From Haemonchus contortus (taxonomy: Eukaryota > Nematoda > Chromadorea > Rhabditida > Trichostrongylidae): a stretch of 64,000 nucleotides of DNA. The position numbers and the translations under genes are program-made. Below are positions 20,915 to 34,166 of this stretch, one piece after another (positions within the stretch are counted from its first letter, which is position 1; every line of letters starts with the position of its first letter). The notes beneath the pieces are model-generated. The model ran no database searches and was not told the DNA's origin. It saw only the letters and a list, made by a program, of their open reading frames with translations. Location of the stretch: positions 1,154,001-1,218,000 of the forward strand of contig LS997564.1 of the NCBI GenBank assembly GCA_000469685.2, written 5' to 3'.

Positions 20915-22757
20915 TTAAAAACCAACATTGATATCGAGTGGAGTTTTGGAAGGTTTCTTCTCGTCACTGCTCTCCGAAAGTTTTGCGGTCCCGTTACTGA
21001 TGAGTTTTCTCGAAATGGTACCGGCTACGGTCGTGTTTGCCCTGAATTCCGTCAGTTACGGTACTGAACAAAAAAAGATCGCAGTAGGACTCACCTTGTA
21101 TGAGTGGGGCTGAGTGGCGTTCGTGCTGGAGGTCCTTCTGGACTCACTAGATTATTGTTTACAAAGTCTTGCTTATTCAAACGCAACTCCCTTTTGATCT
21201 CTTCGCGTATACTGTAGAAATTTGGGATTACTGTAGTTTCGGGTTCATATCTGGAAGGATTTCAATACAGATGGCTACCTGAAGAGTTCAAATTTCTACA
21301 TACCTTTTATAGTTCTGATTATTATCTAGAGTGATTGGAATCTGTGAGTAGGGCAGATCCCGTTGAGTGCGATAGGTTGCCATGCTGTCTGTCGAGCGTG
21401 ATCCAATGTGTTCTGAAAAAGCATTTCTATTCATATTTAATCGTCCAGTGCTAAACTTCATTCAAAAACGAATGATATACGTATATGTAACTCCGCTTTC
21501 CAGTCCTCACATAAAAATTCTTTCTAATGATAAGCCATAGAAGCATTTCTAGAAGGTGGATCCATTTCTGAAGACCCAATCGCCTAAGCTTTTCTGTCAG
21601 GACTGTTTCCAGTTCCAGGAAACCTCAGGTACCGGGCGTAACTGCAAGATTTATTCAAACAGACCTGTACCTTTTCCCATTGACTTCTTAGCGACTGGTT
21701 GTATGTTCTTTTTGCTCCACTGCCAACCTTGTATGAGTACAGACTGACGTTTTGGTACGAAGATTGGCGCATCCGGTGGTGAAAACAGATGGTTACAGAC
21801 CTTAAGCGTAGAATCATCCGAAATTTATCTTCGTAACCATAACAGGTTCCCTTAGAGAAACTTACCGATGTAGGGGGTCGATGAGGTATTGGAGAGGTGA
21901 GACTGGCGCCCATTATTCCGCCAGTAGGGCTAAACATAGGAATACAATACTGATGAAAGGGATTAGAGTCGGACTGAGTTAATACCTACAGATACTATTA
22001 GCTGACTTTGCAATAAAGATGCTTTCAAAGTTATTTCATTCTAAGAGGTTGGCACCCCGGTGAGAAGCGCTGCCGTGAAGATAATACATTTAAAGTACTC
22101 GTTAGATCTATTTTGCCCGGCCATACATAAATCTTTCAGTACGACCATGTGGCTGCCAAAGCATCGATTGAGAGAATGAAACTGCGAGAGAACAATATCG
22201 TGCCTTCAATAAATTTAGATCTAGCCCTGTATGGCAGCATTTTTGCAATCCCCAAAATCAATGCGATCCAAACCTCAATGGCAAACTCCAGAGCCTAATG
22301 ACTCCAAAAATAAGGGGCACTATGATCATGTGCAAGAAATGTGCACACTACCCAACTTGGGGGAGCCAGGTCCTACGCAATTCCTCATGTTACGAAGGAA
22401 TGAAAGAAACAACGGAAATCCTTTCAAAAAATGGTCCCCAAAAGCTTCAAAGCCATGTGGCCCATTTGGTGGAGCATGAGCTCAACTCATAGTTGCCAAA
22501 CTAGGAAACCTTTGATGAAAGCTGTGTCCAACTTGTTTTAGCCCAGACTTCCTACCACTGCTCTGCTCTGAATACTATTGATTAAGATTAAAAATAATAA
22601 CAACAAAGTTACATTTCTATAAGGAAGATGGGACGATGTCAGGTTCACTGACGTTCGTCGTCGGCGCTATGTCGATGTTCCAACATGTGATTGTTTTCTG
22701 CCCAATGCCGCGGTGGCGACGTCAATGTCCGCTGGATGCGGGGTTATTCCGTTTCTT
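20915..22757 (-). CDS. Unidentified protein, hydrophilic C-terminal region (five exons)
   Basis: Five minus-strand exons have matching phases and strong sites: 22685-22757, 21866-21929 (donor GTAAGT), 21304-21412 (acceptor CTTTTTCAG, donor GTATGT), 21095-21211 (donor GTGAGT) and 20915-21041 (stop TAA). The encoded 163 residues are polar and rich in Ser, Thr, Asn and Pro. Motifs include HPADIDVATAALGRKQSH, RQSHLSNTSSTPYIEH, SQIPITLDNNQNY, IREEIKRELRLNK and SDEKKPSKTPLDINVGF at the very end. There is no membrane segment and no named domain. It looks like the intracellular tail of a receptor, channel or adhesion protein, but this is inference. Exon one starts in phase 2, so the gene continues above 22.76 kb. 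The first exon is joined only by phase and is the least certain. Confidence 0.65.
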
Positions 22758-23181
22758 CTGAAAAAATCTACTGGTTCAGAATACTGAATAGCGTTCGGAA
22801 AACACTTCATAAGGACGTCAAAAGAGAAAGACCATACTATCATGAAATATTTATCAACGAATGAAAGATGTTTTCGTCATGAAGCATTCGTCCCGACGAT
22901 AGCCGCAAAAGGGGCAATCGTGATTCAGCAGAGATTACAGAAGAATTCTAGGAAAAGCTGATGAATGAGAAAATGTTGAAACTGCCTAGGAAGATAGATT
23001 GTCTAGGGATTGAAGAATTGCGAATGACCGTGAACAGTAACCCAATTGTTTTTTACTGAGCTCCAGTTTGTTTTGACACAAAGACTGCTCGAGTGTTCGT
23101 TATGCAATTTAAAGAGCGTGAGTCCTATAGTTCTAACTAGGTTTTACCTTTCTTAATGAAATGGAATTCGTCTGGGTTACA

Positions 23182-23430
23182 TCAAACATGGACGGCACGA
23201 GGGCTTTCAGACGAAGCAAATGGCATGACAACTGGCAATTGTTCCATATCCATCTGAGGACTCTTGTTGTTTTGCGATATTTGCCATCTAAGGAGGGATG
23301 ATATGGCTTGTAAGAGAGCAGAGCTCCAAAGTTTACCGCTTATACATCCATCATTAGCCACTTTTAAAACCCTGTCAAAGAGCACAGCTGTGATTTTTGA
23401 CAGTGTTTCAGAAAAACTGTAATCCCTCTG
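23182..23430 (-). CDS. Candidate exon, unidentified
   Basis: After an acceptor-like TATATCAG the minus strand is open for over 80 codons with normal-looking sequence (KITAVLFDRVLKVANDG, LLQAISSLLRWQIS). There is no clear donor and no recognised family. Confidence 0.2.
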   Translation of the reverse strand, partial: QRDYSFSETLSKITAVLFDRVLKVANDGCISGKLWSSALLQAISSLLRWQISQNNKSPQMDMEQLPVVMPFASSESPRAVHV

Positions 23431-23499
23431 ATATAAGTGGCGTGGGTTTACTAAGTTACACACCAGAAATGTATCATCATTTGTTGTGAGAGCAGACTT

Positions 23500-26400
23500 G
23501 CGTAAGTACCCTTCCCATGTTAGGTATTTCTGCCCATATTACAACCTTGAGTTCCAGTTGAGCCCGCTACAGAAAGATTGCCACTTCCATCAGCATCAAT
23601 CCGAATTTGAATCCAAAAACAACTCACCAACATGTCAATAAAATCATTACACATCAACAACGCTCATCAAAACTGGGTCTTATTCTTCTTCTAAACAATT
23701 GTTATAGTCGGAAGCTACAAAGTGGGGGGCAACCCTATGGACTATGGAACTGATGAGAGCAGTAGTTGCCTACCACGAGAAAGCCTCAGAATGAATGTAA
23801 TAGGATGAGTCACTACTTCCTCGGAGCTTTAATTACCCGATATATTGGAATGAGGCTCGACGTCAGCGTTGCTTGATAATGGATTACTATTAGATTTTAT
23901 TACGCCATGCTAAAAAATACTTAAGGTCTAGAATTACATTTGAAAGGACATTCATATAAAAAGGCGATCTCGATTCAGTAAATGAATCGCAAAGTCAAAT
24001 TGGTGGCTTCCAAGCAAATTTGTTCTGAGATTTTTTTTACTGAAAGGTGTTTCCCGGCATCATGTCAGGGGATAACAGATGGTAGCCCGAAATTATCAAG
24101 TTCCTGGTCCGTTATTGCTGAACCAATGAAATGCATAAAAACGCAATCTGAGAAACCACTGAAAATTCCGGATCCATCTGTTGCAGCAATCTCCAGAACA
24201 AAGACTAGAAACATACTCAGTTCCGAAGACGTCATTGAATCATTCACGAAGGAATTCCATCGTTACTCTATGAATAAGATAATGAAGAAGGATAATCCCT
24301 AGGCGCCCAATCGAGTGGATATCCATTATGACGCCAAGATTAATGATTCATGAACCAGTAGAAAGCTAAGGCTAAGCCAGCAAAATGTAACGTTCATCCA
24401 TTTAGATGAGAGCGCTTCAGAGCAGATGGCTCATCAGCATCGGAACGACCACATTCATTGATTCTGGAAGGCAGGGACGAAAATGAATCAGTCACAGTGA
24501 CGCACTTGGATGACGTTGCTACGGAAGGATTGTTTACAACAAGATTAGGATCTTATAAGCGGCACTAACAATTAGCAAATCGTTCCCATGGGATTTCAAA
24601 GGGATGGTCGAGGCATAGGGATCAAGGGTACCTCCACCAAGAGGGAAAGAAAATGCAATATCTCAGAAAGAGTGAAAGTGAAACCAAGTGGAATGAAATG
24701 TTGAATTCGAACAGGCAGGAACTGGGAGTTTTTTCCCATTCACATGTCGTATTCTAGACCTTCGTACTTTGCAAATGGACGTAAACTCCTCGAAAATATA
24801 CGAGAGACGACCCTCAGAACGACGCTTGATAGTTGTCTCAAATCGATTAGGTTGGATGGATGGGTCCTTTGATTGGATGTGGTTGTGGCTGAAGAAGAAT
24901 TCGCCCAAAAGAGTTGCGTCAGTGGAAGAGTACAGATGCTCTGCTACACAAACAGCAAGTACAGGCTCCAACCAATCTGACTAAATAGGGCGCTTCATTA
25001 GGTCTTCGGCAGTACTAAATAAGCGCTGTACTCTACCGAATAAACATGAAACTCCCTCTGAAGTTCGGTCAATACCTAGAAACGCATGATTGGCGTGCGT
25101 AGCAATTTTGTGGCCCAGCTGAAATACTAAAGTACACGAGTTTCACTCCAACAATACAGAACTGTTTCCTAGACTCCTACTTCGAGCAGCTGAAAGGGTC
25201 ATCTTGTTATAAAGCGAGAATCGACCTCAGAGCTCTGCCCGTACCCATTAGAGCCAAGCTGAACCGGGATTATGGGACCACATGTCACAGTCAGTATACC
25301 GACGCCGGACAAAACTAAAAAGGCTCGTTCTAATGGTGTTTGGTCTACTTATTAGCGAGACTTTCTTCATCAGAGAATGGGAAGTCCGATGTGCAATCGG
25401 CAATTAATCGGCGAAAGGGAATCGTTGGTCTACGTCGCCTCCATTTTTTTTTCGTCCACATCCTGTCAATCAAAAAACAAACACCGCAGAAGAGAGTTCT
25501 AATTGAACTTGGTAGATGCATTCATGTTCGGAAGCTCTTATTGCTTGGAGATAGCATTGGCCAATGCACCCCATTTTCCAGACCATTGCAGCTGTGCCAT
25601 TGCCACTGCTGTTGAAAATTGAGTTTAGGAATTAGAAAGTATCGGTTCTTCAATGGCGCTGCCTTCCAACAGGCAAATGAATGCCTCTCCTGGTCATCCC
25701 AACACAAAGATTCTGCTCACAGTTTCTGAAACAGATGCGAGGAGCACCTCAATAGTTAATCGCAAACAATTAGGAGTACTAGTTGCAAAATTTCTAAGGG
25801 GTCTTTGGAGCTTACAAGACAATTAGTACCACCAAATTCATGAACATGAGATTAGCCCTCCACTCCGCCCATAGTCGTGCAGCTGTACCACAAAGATTTG
25901 GCTTCGAGGACCAGGTATATCAACCAGAAATGTTATTAGGTACTTAGGAACAGCTGTTGCATCACTGAATTGCCAATGAACGACATGTTTTTACACATTC
26001 TTGTTTTTGTTGTCCCATAGCGAAGGTAAACAAGACCATTCGCATGCAAAAATGCTACATATTGAAGGATTCAGCGATGTATGGGAACTCAAAGGATTCA
26101 TAGGTTACGGGTTGAGTACAGCTGTCATACCCCTTGTTGGGTTGACCGAATGCGCAGACCTCCGTGTAACAGTACAGAAGCGTTACTTACAGGAGCTATG
26201 ATAGCGAGAGACTCTAAACATGACTCCCGTGCAGTTCGAGAACGTCTGACTTTTGGGTCGACACAACAAGGTATATAACAGTAGGGATACAGTAATAGGG
26301 GATGTTGAGGAAGTAAATGACGTATGCTCGAGCAATTCAGAACGAAAGATGGGTCTATTCTCTCGAGAGAAAGGTATTTGAGGATTTAGTAACTACGTAC

Positions 26401-29400
26401 AATATTATGGAACACTAAGAATTCGTGGTTGGCGCTCAAGCAAACGAGGCTTTCACCACAAATCCCTTTAGGTTTTCTTTACATAGTCTTTTTTTTGACT
26501 TTTTTTTTGAGGCTTGTAACCTTTGCAAAACTACAGGTACAACTAGAAATTCACAAATCTGACCCCAAAATTGCACTGCCAATAGCGTAGTGAAGCTATT
26601 AGTCGAGGGTCTACAACGAACATGAGAACAAAGAGTAATCTCTCAATATGGATAGGTCGGTGATAGAAGAAATGATCTTCTTAGCATCTCTGCCAATCGG
26701 GTTTGGGCTCGAAGTTTAGGTGTTAAGATTTTTGTTTTTCCGTGCAGTTATCAACTCTGCCATCTTGCCCGCCGTAAACAAAGCCGTTCAAAAGCTTGCT
26801 ATTTGGTAATTGTACGAAAAATTAGGAAGGAACTTGAATCAATTCAAGTCGCTACCGTAATCCCGTTCTTGGTTTTGCCTATTCAATTTATGCTAACGGG
26901 TACCGCATTTATAAAGCCATCAAAATTTTGTGGAATTTCAAATCAGTCTATAGGACTTCACTTGCCCAACACTGAATCTCTTCATTGACTTGCCACAAAT
27001 CGAGTTATGGGAATACTTTAAAACGCTTTGGATGAGAACAGTTCTTATTTTGAATTTCGAACCAGTAAGAGACCTTTTTTGAAAGAAGCTAAATAATTAG
27101 GTCACTAAGAAGGACACCTTCAAAAAAAGTGGAGACGTCCCAGGGAAATACCAAATATCGCGATAATGGACAAGGGAGCGGAGCCACGGCCTCAAGGAAA
27201 AAGCCCAGAAAGGAGCACCTGGACACGGGAATGACACACAACAAAAATGAAAGCAGATGATGAGTTTATTAAAGATGCCGGATCGAGAACGACCTTCCCA
27301 TGTGCTTCGAAGAGCTACCATTAGAATTTCTCTGCTCATAGGAGCCTTTACTTTCTGTATCCAAAATTCGAATTTCCTCTCTCCTGATCATCATCCTTTT
27401 CCTTTCAATTAAAGGAAAGACAATCAAGAAAGAGGATCTAAAATGTGACTGAATTTAAGGTGAAAAACAAGATGCAAACGCTCAAGCAGAAAACTCGAAT
27501 GCCGATTTAAGGATTAGGGTAGGAGCATGCTTCGAAGAAGTGAGCAGTCTTTCCGAGATAGCTACGCGATTACGCTATCTCAATCCGTCAAACTCTATTG
27601 GGGAACACACCCAGTCAAATCTGATAGCGGACATCTTTCTCAACTGGACGTTCTCCTGATGAACTGCACGTTCCTTCCTGACTATAAGTGAGCAAAGAAC
27701 AAAGAAACCTGCAGCTCCATACCAAGAATAGTCTTCCTAGAAGGGCCGCGAATTTCTTGGAAACAGCTTTGTACTTCCAGAGATGTACTTGCAGAAGAGA
27801 AATTTTAAGAGATCGAAGAACTGAGTTGTGGAAACGAAGGAGATGGGGATAAGTGACCTATTACAAGTAATTGATACAGGGGCCTTTTTTTGCTGTTGTG
27901 GGAAATGTCGTACGGGACGTAAAACCGTCGCTTCCTTCCAAGAGACAAACTGGTAGATACATTATACTCATGTCTCAAGAACGCTACTTTACGTTTGACG
28001 CCGGGTAATATATCCACTTAATTTCCAATTATCCAAGTAATTTCCACCCTCGGAATACAACCCTTCAGTCTTCTAACCTCTGATAACGCTGAACCGAAAT
28101 GTCGGTAGTTGGGTATGTAATGCCCATAACCTGAAACAGTTTCATGAGTTACGATCCATGAGATTCATATACCACCTCATCATGAAGAACTAAGGAATTT
28201 TCGCCTTACAAATGGTCTTTCCGAAAGGCGACATAGCAGACGTTATTGATTGAAACACTCCGAGTAGGCCATGCACTGATCTTGTGCTCAAGTTGTTTCT
28301 TCAGAAGGCACGAACAGCATCGCCTAACATTCAGGAGGACGTGCTTCAGCTCCATTTTTTATCTTCAAAGAATTTGAAAGGCCTAGTCCGTGTCATGAAC
28401 AGAACTCGGTCACAATCTAAAAGGCCTTTAAGACTTGAAAGAAATTTGACCACATATCCGGTTCGCGAAAAAGGACACCGAGCTCGCTTGTCAAGGCGAA
28501 ATGGAGCTGGAGACAAAAATTCTAAAAACGCTTACGAAGAAATGTCAAGAAGCAAAAACTCCCAGGCATTAACCCTACATCCCGGATTTCAAAGCTAAAT
28601 TGGAAAATGACTTCGCGACAGAGAAAAATCACTCAAGATGCACTAGAAGAAAGCTTTCCAAGTACATAATGACGACAATGAGGCCATTCTAGGATCTTCC
28701 TATTTCTATCACCCCTTGCACTTACCTCTCAGGACACGCAATTTCCCATACTCTCCTGTGTAACGCCACTTTTGAGAATCGAAAATAATAAAGTCCACAG
28801 ATTCAAAAGAGATCAGTTGATTCAAGTGTTTTGATGTGGTGGTCCTTTTCCTAATTACTGTGGTTGCAGTGAATCAAACTTGAATTTTTTACGCAGAAAC
28901 TCTTTGTTTTCATTCATTTTTATTTCTTTATGATACATACCGTTCAAGAGTACCTTCTTACCCCATTAAATTACAGTACTCCTAGGTAGTAACGTTTGAT
29001 TTACTTATTTCGCTTCTTGCCGAATTCCGATTTTTCTGACAATTACAAATTGCCAATTCAAACTTAAGCACCCTCTGTTATAAAGCTATAGGAGGCCTTC
29101 GCATTGATGAAAAATCGGATGAGGTGGAAATCGGATTATATGGCACGCAAAATCTAAGGGGTGAATTGTGGCAAAGTTTAATTCTCATTTTGTCTCCTCA
29201 AAATTGTACCAATTCTGACTCGCAAGTTGAAGTGGAAAGTCAGTTTCCGTGAAGGAAGTAAACCTCGAGGATGGTATATGAGTAATATGAAAACATGGAG
29301 CTCAAGAGGGCTTTGAAAAAAAAAACGTCACCGAAATCCGAAAATTCAATTCCCACAACAGGCTACTTCAAACGCCTCTATGAATCTCACAGAAGCGGCG

Positions 29401-29480
29401 GATGATGTGCAAAGTGTTCAGCAGTCCCTGGAAAAAAGCGCTTGAAAGCCCTGCAGATGAGTGACAGGCAGGGACATTTT
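23500..29480. other. Long stretch with no confidently supported gene
   Basis: Open frames exist on both strands at 23982-24302 (plus, 106 aa), 24663-24971 (minus) and 24769-24984 (plus), 27878-28017 (minus, motif KVAFLRHEYNVSTSLSLGRK) and 28284-28598 (plus). None joins a neighbour in phase or shows a domain I know. A plus-strand piece at about 26745-26806 (INSAILPAVNKAVQKLAIW and stop after a CGTGCAG acceptor) is the best-looking single terminal exon. I see no repeats of note. Confidence 0.3.
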
Positions 29481-29582
29481 ATATAGAGAGCCGAGTATGG
29501 GGATAGACGTGAGCTTCACGGAGCCTTTCGTCGTCGTCCCAGCTCATCACACAATGCACCCAGCCGACTGACGTCAATCAGG

Positions 29583-30074
29583 ATGAAACCAGGCCGAACG
29601 AGCGCAGGAGAAGACGGTCGTCTCCATTCTGTTTGTCTCTTTGACATCGTCACGCCACTGAGTTTTAATGGAAAACACAGCGTGGCTGGCACGATTGCGG
29701 ACATCAAAATCGTACACAAATCATTGCCGAAAGCACGTTGTTGTCCCGGGATGGCTCAAACGAGCCAAACAAAGCCACCACACAAGTTCGAACGGACGCA
29801 TTTGAATTGCATCTTCCTTCTCTGCGGCTATGCATTGGCAAAATCGATGTATGTAAGCGTGGTTGGAGAGACACAGCTATACATCGAGACAATCGAATCG
29901 CCATCGGACTACACGGTTCATCAGAATGTGGATTGGCAGCAGCTAAGGGATTTGCGACACTCAAGCCATGCAATTTCCATGACATTGCGCTTCGAAATTC
30001 CCCGAAATTGGACGATACGAATTGAAATTAAAACGAAGCCCATCGATGAACTGAAAAATAGCCTTCGCGTCTGA
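29583..30074 (+). CDS. Uncharacterised 163-aa intronless ORF
   Basis: This is the longest ORF of the window and has no visible intron. A TATATAGAGAGCC motif lies about 100 bp upstream (29480), a possible TATA element. Its GC content is visibly higher than the surroundings. Motifs include VTPLSFNGKHSVAGTIADIK, YVSVVGETQLYIETIESP and IRIEIKTKPIDELKNSLR at the end. Two other frames (plus 29738-30025 and minus 29704-29985) are also long here, which weakens the case. No family was recognised; it could be a retrogene, transposon remnant or chance ORF. Confidence 0.3.
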   Translation: MKPGRTSAGEDGRLHSVCLFDIVTPLSFNGKHSVAGTIADIKIVHKSLPKARCCPGMAQTSQTKPPHKFERTHLNCIFLLCGYALAKSMYVSVVGETQLYIETIESPSDYTVHQNVDWQQLRDLRHSSHAISMTLRFEIPRNWTIRIEIKTKPIDELKNSLRV

Positions 30075-30662
30075 AAGTTTCGCAATTTCAGGCTGACTCA
30101 ACGCACTCAGACTGCTCGTTATGGCATCCCAGTAGTTTCCTGGTGTTAGGGCATGAAATAGATAGTGAAGAAAGGTGGCGCTAGTTCGTGTGCTGTCCGA
30201 GAATCGAATTTCCTTCAAGTGAAACTAGTTACCTTGCTTTGAGGTCCTTGATTTGGCGTTAGATTAACTGGGAGGTTTTAAATCCCAACACCTGTACCCA
30301 CTAGGAAACCGAGAATATGTACTCTTAATGCCTTGTGAGATTAAATACCTGACACGCTCATAAAGGGAACAATCGAAGGTGAGGCTCTGAACTTTTAATC
30401 CCCTTCCAGGAACGTTGATAAAGCCCTTAGAAAGTCCCTATCGCTGACGAGATGTTCTGGTCATATACATATTTAGTCGTCACGCGCAATCTTCTCCTAT
30501 AATAGGTCCAGGAATATGAAGACTAGGTAAACCAGGAGCTCCATAACCTTCCTCATCATCTACTGAGGACCGACCATCCATCACCCTAAAGGCATGGGGT
30601 CATTAATCGCTGCTCGTGAAAAGTGCCCATGTTCTCCTTCAACGTTGAGAAATGGCAGTAAG

Positions 30663-30718
30663 TAAGCTGACGAATAGCATCCCCAATGCTTCTATCTTAT
30701 ACATTCGTCAGCTTTATT
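30663..30718. repeat. Short inverted repeat
   Basis: AAGCTGACGAAT on the left pairs perfectly with ATTCGTCAGCTT on the right, around a loop of about 30 bases. Confidence 0.6.
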
Positions 30719-31580
30719 CGATAAAAAAGTTTGTTTGGAAAATTTCAACACCAGAATTTGTTGCAAGGCATTGCTTAATATATCTTGAAGAGCTGTTCAG
30801 GAGGGGTAGACCAGAACCAGTACCTGAACCAGTATAAAGACTGCTCGAAATTCCTTATGGAGCCAGAGTCGGGGAAATTTCTGTGGGATTTCTCTGGTCC
30901 GTCATTCATAAGATCAACTCCGGCATTTCCTTAAGCGTCATCGTCAAGTAACTCCTATAGCGCCGACTAATTGGAGTACAAGTCATCAAGTATTTTTCTA
31001 TATTTAGCATAAAATTCATTTAATTCGATCATTTTCGCACTTCTTCCGGCCAACTACTGCTTCCGCGAGGCCTCTGGGACTACACAATTTCTGCCGTTAA
31101 AGTGTCCGTTTTTACTGCTGCTTATGAACAACAGCTCGGATTGGCTTACCGTCCCCTACAGTAACCCACACAGAATATAACACTGTAGCACTTGAGGCAG
31201 TACCATGCTAAAATATGAAATGTTGACCAGTATGTACGTCCTGTGATGAGTTTTTCAATCAGTAAACCGACTAGATGCAAACTTCATGATGAACCACCTA
31301 ACATGGCAAAATTTGAGACTTCTCTAGACGAGGCCCCTTCTCTTACCACGAGGACAGTCACTGAAAAAGACGATGCTGTTCAAAGACGGAAATGGGCGAT
31401 TGAAAGCAGTTGGAATCCCAAGAAGGTGAAACGAATAGAGTAAGAATCTAAAGATTGGTATTGTAAATAAGAGGGCTCGCAGAGCGATGGTTTCACATAA
31501 AATTTGACACATGTGAAGCATTGGTTAGCATTGGTTCGGGTGATATTTTAAACTGGGGCTTACAGTAGCTGACAGATGGG

Positions 31581-31787
31581 TCATTGAGAGGATGTATGAG
31601 CAGCAATCTGATCGGAGGTACTTTCATGAAGAATGGCGGATCGCTTGGTCAGAGCCTGATTTCGATGTTTCCAGTTCGGCATCAGAACCGACTTTCTTAT
31701 AAAACCGCTCCCTGTCAAGGTGCCCTCTCGATCCGGTCCCGAAACTCCGTTGCTTACATAAAGGAGCTTTACGAAACTATCCTGTTT
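31581..31787 (-). CDS. Terminal exon of an unidentified gene
   Basis: An ideal acceptor (AAATTTTCAG) is followed on the minus strand by 68 codons and a stop. The sequence is polar, with KQDSFVKLLY, GPDREGTLTGSGFIRKS and STSDQIAAHTSSQ at the end. A GTAAGC donor after KQDSFVKLLY could shorten the exon to ten codons. No upstream exon was placed. Confidence 0.4.
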   Translation of the reverse strand, partial: KQDSFVKLLYVSNGVSGPDREGTLTGSGFIRKSVLMPNWKHRNQALTKRSAILHESTSDQIAAHTSSQ

Positions 31788-32221
31788 CTGAAAATTTTTG
31801 GAAACCCTGTTTTGCAAAAAACAACCTAAAAGAGCTCAGAGGTGAGGTGACCTCTGCTCAGAACATCATTTTCAACCGAAAGAAGCTTCAGATGAAAAGC
31901 ATGACGTACGACCGTAGGAGTGGACCCTGAAAAAGCCAAGGGATACGGTTTCGGAGAAAGAAAAAAGAAAGGCGAGACGTTTGGAAAAACTTTTACGACT
32001 GCTCGTCAAAGCCAAATGCATATGGCATGTAATCGTTAATTAGGTGTGCCGAAAGACGCCCTCCAGTCGGCTACATCATCTGAATGGTCTGCGATTAATG
32101 TGGCGACTGAGAGTCGGGGTGAAATCAGAGCTTATTCGTATTAAGCGAAAAACAAAAGTAAGCAAGAGCACGGAACAGAATTCCTTGGCAGTCATAGCTA
32201 ATAAACCGCCATTCATGTCAG

Positions 32222-32471
32222 AATCTGCATGCCAACCCGGGCCCTCCCCCTCCTTCCTATTGATCCCTGCCGCGGCCCGCAGCCGCCTCCTCGTGGCCAT
32301 CTCAGTCGCCACACTCGGCGACCAACCTCCCCTCCGACCTCAGTCTCTCGGCGTTTCTTTCACATCTCGCCCCCCGACCATGCTTCACCATTCCATGACC
32401 CCCATCGGATTGCCGTTGATGCTGATGAGAAAGCCAAACGGCTACTGCAAAGGCTAGCGGCTAAATTATAA
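32222..32471 (+). CDS. Terminal exon of an unidentified gene
   Basis: After acceptor CATGTCAG the plus strand reads 82 codons and a TAA. The exon is strikingly GC-rich and Pro/Arg-rich (PRGHLSRHTRRPTSPP). It ends in a charged helix-like stretch (AVDADEKAKRLLQRLAAKL). It resembles the C-terminal tail of a signalling protein or channel, but no domain is present. Upstream exons were not found with matching phase (2), although an open plus-strand piece at 31243-31440 (motif ETSLDEAPSLTTRTVTEKDD) may belong. Confidence 0.4.
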
Positions 32472-33637
32472 CCACTTCTGGGTGGGCGACATCCGGATTC
32501 CGTTAGCTGATAGAGGAGATTCGATCAGCGGCGATGTTGGACATCCGACGTTATCGAGAGATGCCCAAGATAGGCATAATGTGATCAGATTTCCGCTATC
32601 CTTAGCTTCATCAAAGAGTCCAAACATCGCAACAGTTTACAATTATAGTCATTACTATTTTATGAACTAGAAAGAAGGTGAATCGCTTCGTTCTGACCAA
32701 ATCTGCTTCGGTGTACATCATGCACTCAACTTCCATCCGGAAAACGATAGCCATTGTCCACTGGCCGTTAAAAAAGTCTGAGTTCTCTATAACAACGAGT
32801 ACGAAGGGATATCATCCATAGGTAGGTAATTTTTCATTGGAGTAGTGTAGTTCCAAGCCGAGAGCCGAGTCCTTTGACTCTCATGTTGTAGGTCCGCCTC
32901 TTGTCGCTAATCAACATTGTCCCCTGTAATTTAAAAGTACAAAAATTGACCTCAAATGGTCTCTCAGTGTAAAGAGCAAACTGTTTGTTCTAAGCAAGTT
33001 AGAAACTCATGCCGAAATCCTAAAGAATCGGCGCATTTATCTAAATAGCGCTTTAGATTAGGTGGTGCATGTAGACAGATTTATAGAACTAGACGATTAA
33101 AAAAGCCGTGGTTTGGGGACATGGAACTTTTGAGAATCGAACAATTCAACTAAAGCTGAATAGAACCAAACACTTTACGGGTCTAACAGTACGTAAGAAG
33201 GTCAAAAGCATAACTTAAGGACGTTCGCTGTCACATATTGAGACATGCATTCGAACACCGAGTGACACTACTATCAAAGGATTTAATCAGGAAGTAGCGG
33301 AAATAACTTCGTATATCTAAAAAATCCTGGAATAGCCCGAAACATATCGGTAAGAACGCTTTTGTCTGGTCTGTGACTGACTTCCATGAAATTTTATGGG
33401 AAACTGCAAAGTTTAAAGCATCAGTCAAATTTTGTTTGAGGTAAATAGTTGGGGTGGATTTTGTAATATAAAAGTCCAATGACGATCGATTTCCGTCAAG
33501 AAGCTCTACACAATGAACAGCCACCCAGGATAGTAATGATATCTTGATGAGCTAGCTCTTGGTCTACACTGTGACGGCATTAAGCCTAGCAACTTGAGGG
33601 TGAGCAGCTTTTTCCTCCCTGAAGGGTCTGCCATCAT

Positions 33638-34166
33638 TTAATCGACCTCAAAGATTTGTTTTTCGATGAAAAAGACCTGGGCTTCGACTCGGACCATCAC
33701 TGCCACAGTCACAATGGATGAACAACTAATCGTTATCTGGCCAACCGGCAGACAGTTCCCTTCTTGAGAGTAAACTTCTGAAGGTAATTTCGGAAAACAC
33801 CAACTCAGACCTTGCCCGACTACCTTTCCCATATCCTCACATGCTTGCCTACTCTTTCTTCTCCCTTCCTCTTAAACTGCCCCACAGGTGTGCGAATGCA
33901 TCACTTCGTGGAAATCGGAGATAATTACAAAATCATTGACTGCTTCTTGTCTTCAGCTTTATTCCCGAGACGAAACAATTAGATCGCCCAGCTCAACTTA
34001 CAACTTTGAAAACGAACAGGTCGTAACCCCGCTCACTTTGTCGTCCCGTATGAACCCTGCCATGGAACTTAACTTCTAGATTCAACTGACGGACCCACCT
34101 ATGAGCCAAAGTGAATAAGTACATGCATGAACAATTTGTTCCAACGAAAAGCTGAGGTAGAGATGT
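33638..34166 (-). CDS. 3' end of an unidentified gene (two exons)
   Basis: The terminal exon 33638-33777 (acceptor TTACCTTCAG) reads YSQEGNCLPVGQITISC, SIVTVAVMVRVEAQVFF and ends IEKQIFEVD before TAA. An upstream piece 34099-34166 (acceptor ATTTTTCAG, donor G|GTGGGT) fits in phase and reads LYLSFSLEQIVHACTYSLWL. The intron between them overlaps a plus-strand open segment (33957-34079, ending NPAMELNF) that also follows a good acceptor, so one of the two is spurious. Confidence 0.35.
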
